Shown in pieces: positions 62,741-64,000 of a DNA stretch of 64,000 bases. Below the pieces are notes generated by a model, which did not search any database, was not told the DNA's origin, and saw only the letters and a list, made by a program, of their open reading frames with translations. Each line of letters starts with the position of its first letter. Within the stretch, counting starts at the first letter, position 1. This DNA is from Diprion similis (lineage: Eukaryota; Arthropoda; Insecta; Hymenoptera; Diprionidae). The stretch lies in NCBI RefSeq assembly GCF_021155765.1, contig NC_060110.1:2914001-2978000 (forward strand). The letters are read 5' to 3'. Both the position numbers and the translations under genes were made by a program.

Positions 62741-64000
62741 CAGTCCCAATACGCTGCGAGCAGCTGATCAAAAGTTACAGCCAAAAAACTGGAGATTTTC
62801 ACCGTCATTTCTCTGCTGTTGGTCGCAAGCTTTTATTAATGTGTTTTTTGAGTTCCTGGGGTCCCAATTAGCCTAGAAACGGTCATACAAATCAATTCGG
62901 AGACCGAAAATTTCCGTCTCCAGAAATTGCAAAAAAAAGTAAGGCTAACCCCTTTGGATTTTTTGCAAAAATTTCGACGACTTTGAAAAGTGCTGCAATT
63001 AATTCTCTAGGGCACTATTCCGACGTAATTCTGCGAGAGAAATCCATTGAGCGCAGTCCCAATACGCTGCGAGCAACGGATCAAAAGTTACAGCCAAAAA
63101 ACTGGAGATTTTCATCGTCATTTTTCTGCTGTTGGTCGCAAGCTTTTTTTGATGTGTTTTTTGAGTTCCTGGGGTCCCGATTAGCCAAGGAACGGTCATA
63201 CAAATCAATTCAGAGACCGGAAATTTTCGGCTCCAAAAATCGCAAAGAAAGTAAGGCTAACCCCTTTGGACTTTTGACGGAAATTTCGACGACTTTGGAA
63301 AGTGCTGCAATTAATTCTTTAGGGCACTATTTCGACGTAATTTTGCGAGAGAAATCGATTGAGCGCAGTCCCAATACGCTGCGAGCAACGGATCAAAAGT
63401 TACAGCCAAAAAACTGCAGATTTTGATCGTCATTTCTCTGCTGTTGGTCGCAAGCTTTTTTTAATGTGTTTTTTGAGTTCCTGGGGTCCCAATTAGCCAG
63501 AAAACGGTCATACAAATCAATTCGGAGACCGGAAATTTTCGGCTGCAAAAAGCGCAAAAAAAGTAAGGCTAACCCCTTTGGATTTTGGGCGGAAATTTCG
63601 ACGACTTTAAAAAGTGCTGCAATTGATTCTTTAGGGCACTGTTCCGACGTAATTTTGCGAGAGAAATCGATTGAGCGCAGTCCCAATACGCTGCGAGCAA
63701 CGGATCAAAAGTTACAGCCAAAAAACTGCAGATTTTCATCGTCATTTCTCTGCTGTTGGTTGCAAGCTTTTTTTAATGTGTTTTTTGAGTTCCTGGGGTC
63801 TCAATTAGCCTAGGTACGGTCATACAAATCAATTCGGAGACCGGAAATTTTCGGCTTCGAAATCGCAAAAAAAGTAAGGCTAACCCCTTTGGATTTTTTG
63901 CAAAAATTTCGACGACTTTGAAAAGTGCTGCAATTAATTCTTTAGGGGACTATTCCGACGTAATTCTGCGAGAGAAATCCATTGAGCGCAGTCCCAATAC

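Larger units (their letters stand above)
51082..64000 (+). repeat. 312-313 bp satellite DNA array, right part (about 41 monomers)
   Basis: The same satellite and orientation as 31645-47625, continuing past the window end. It contains classes I do not find left of the LINE: monomers with GGCTGCAAAAAGCGC (first at about 52304, then 52922, 53864, 54170, 56047, 59800, 62290, 63540), with GAGAAATCCATTGAG, and with CGATTGTGCGCAG. The GGCGCCAAAAATCG class of the left part (33840, 35714, 37900, 41024) is not seen here. One monomer near 58779 has lost a T in TGTGTTTTTT, which breaks the frame shared by its neighbours. Confidence 0.97.

Noticed and set aside
31645..64000. CRISPR-like array
   Set aside because: The repeats are contiguous 312-bp satellite monomers without unique spacers, in a eukaryotic genome.

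Overview
The window reads as arthropod, almost certainly insect, nuclear DNA. It is AT-rich, with short GT-AG introns and five conserved animal genes packed into the first 31 kb. The species cannot be named from the sequence; the compact genes and AT-rich introns fit a holometabolous insect such as a hymenopteran, but that is inference.

Layout. 1-4450: no gene seen; probable upstream region of dystrobrevin. 4491-15301 (+): dystrobrevin (Dyb), 16 coding exons that join in frame to 769 codons. 15383-18028: geneless. 18066-20462 (+): KIF-binding protein (KIFBP), 5 exons, 604 aa. 20708-25659 (-): the DEAD-box helicase DDX24/Mak5 orthologue, 10 exons, 811 aa. 26603-29075 (+): GPN1, 4 exons, 402 aa. 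29556-31231 (-): GPN3, 3 exons, 273 aa. KIFBP and DDX24 are tail to tail, DDX24 and GPN1 are head to head, and GPN1 and GPN3 are tail to tail. GPN1 and GPN3 are partner GPN-loop GTPases needed for RNA polymerase II assembly and nuclear import, so partner genes lie next to each other here.

From about 31645 to the window end the DNA is one tandem satellite with a monomer of about 312-313 bp. I estimate about 51 monomers before and about 41 after an inserted LINE. The array starts about 415 bp upstream of the GPN3 start codon and runs off the right edge. It has a higher-order organisation: a 7-monomer unit (2187 bp) duplicated in tandem around 34-38.4 kb, segments repeated at a 3441 bp spacing (11 monomers) around 43-51.5 kb, and an 8-monomer unit (about 2497 bp) duplicated around 58-62.7 kb. 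Different monomer classes occupy the left and right parts.

A non-LTR retrotransposon (about 47626-51081, +) interrupts the array. It has an intact 1007-codon ORF with apurinic-like endonuclease and reverse transcriptase, and a hexamer-repeat 3' tail. The uninterrupted paralogue of its insertion site survives at about 44156-44200, which places the insertion after the local 3441 bp duplication. The many open frames in the satellite result from a stop-poor monomer whose length is divisible by three; I do not treat them as genes.
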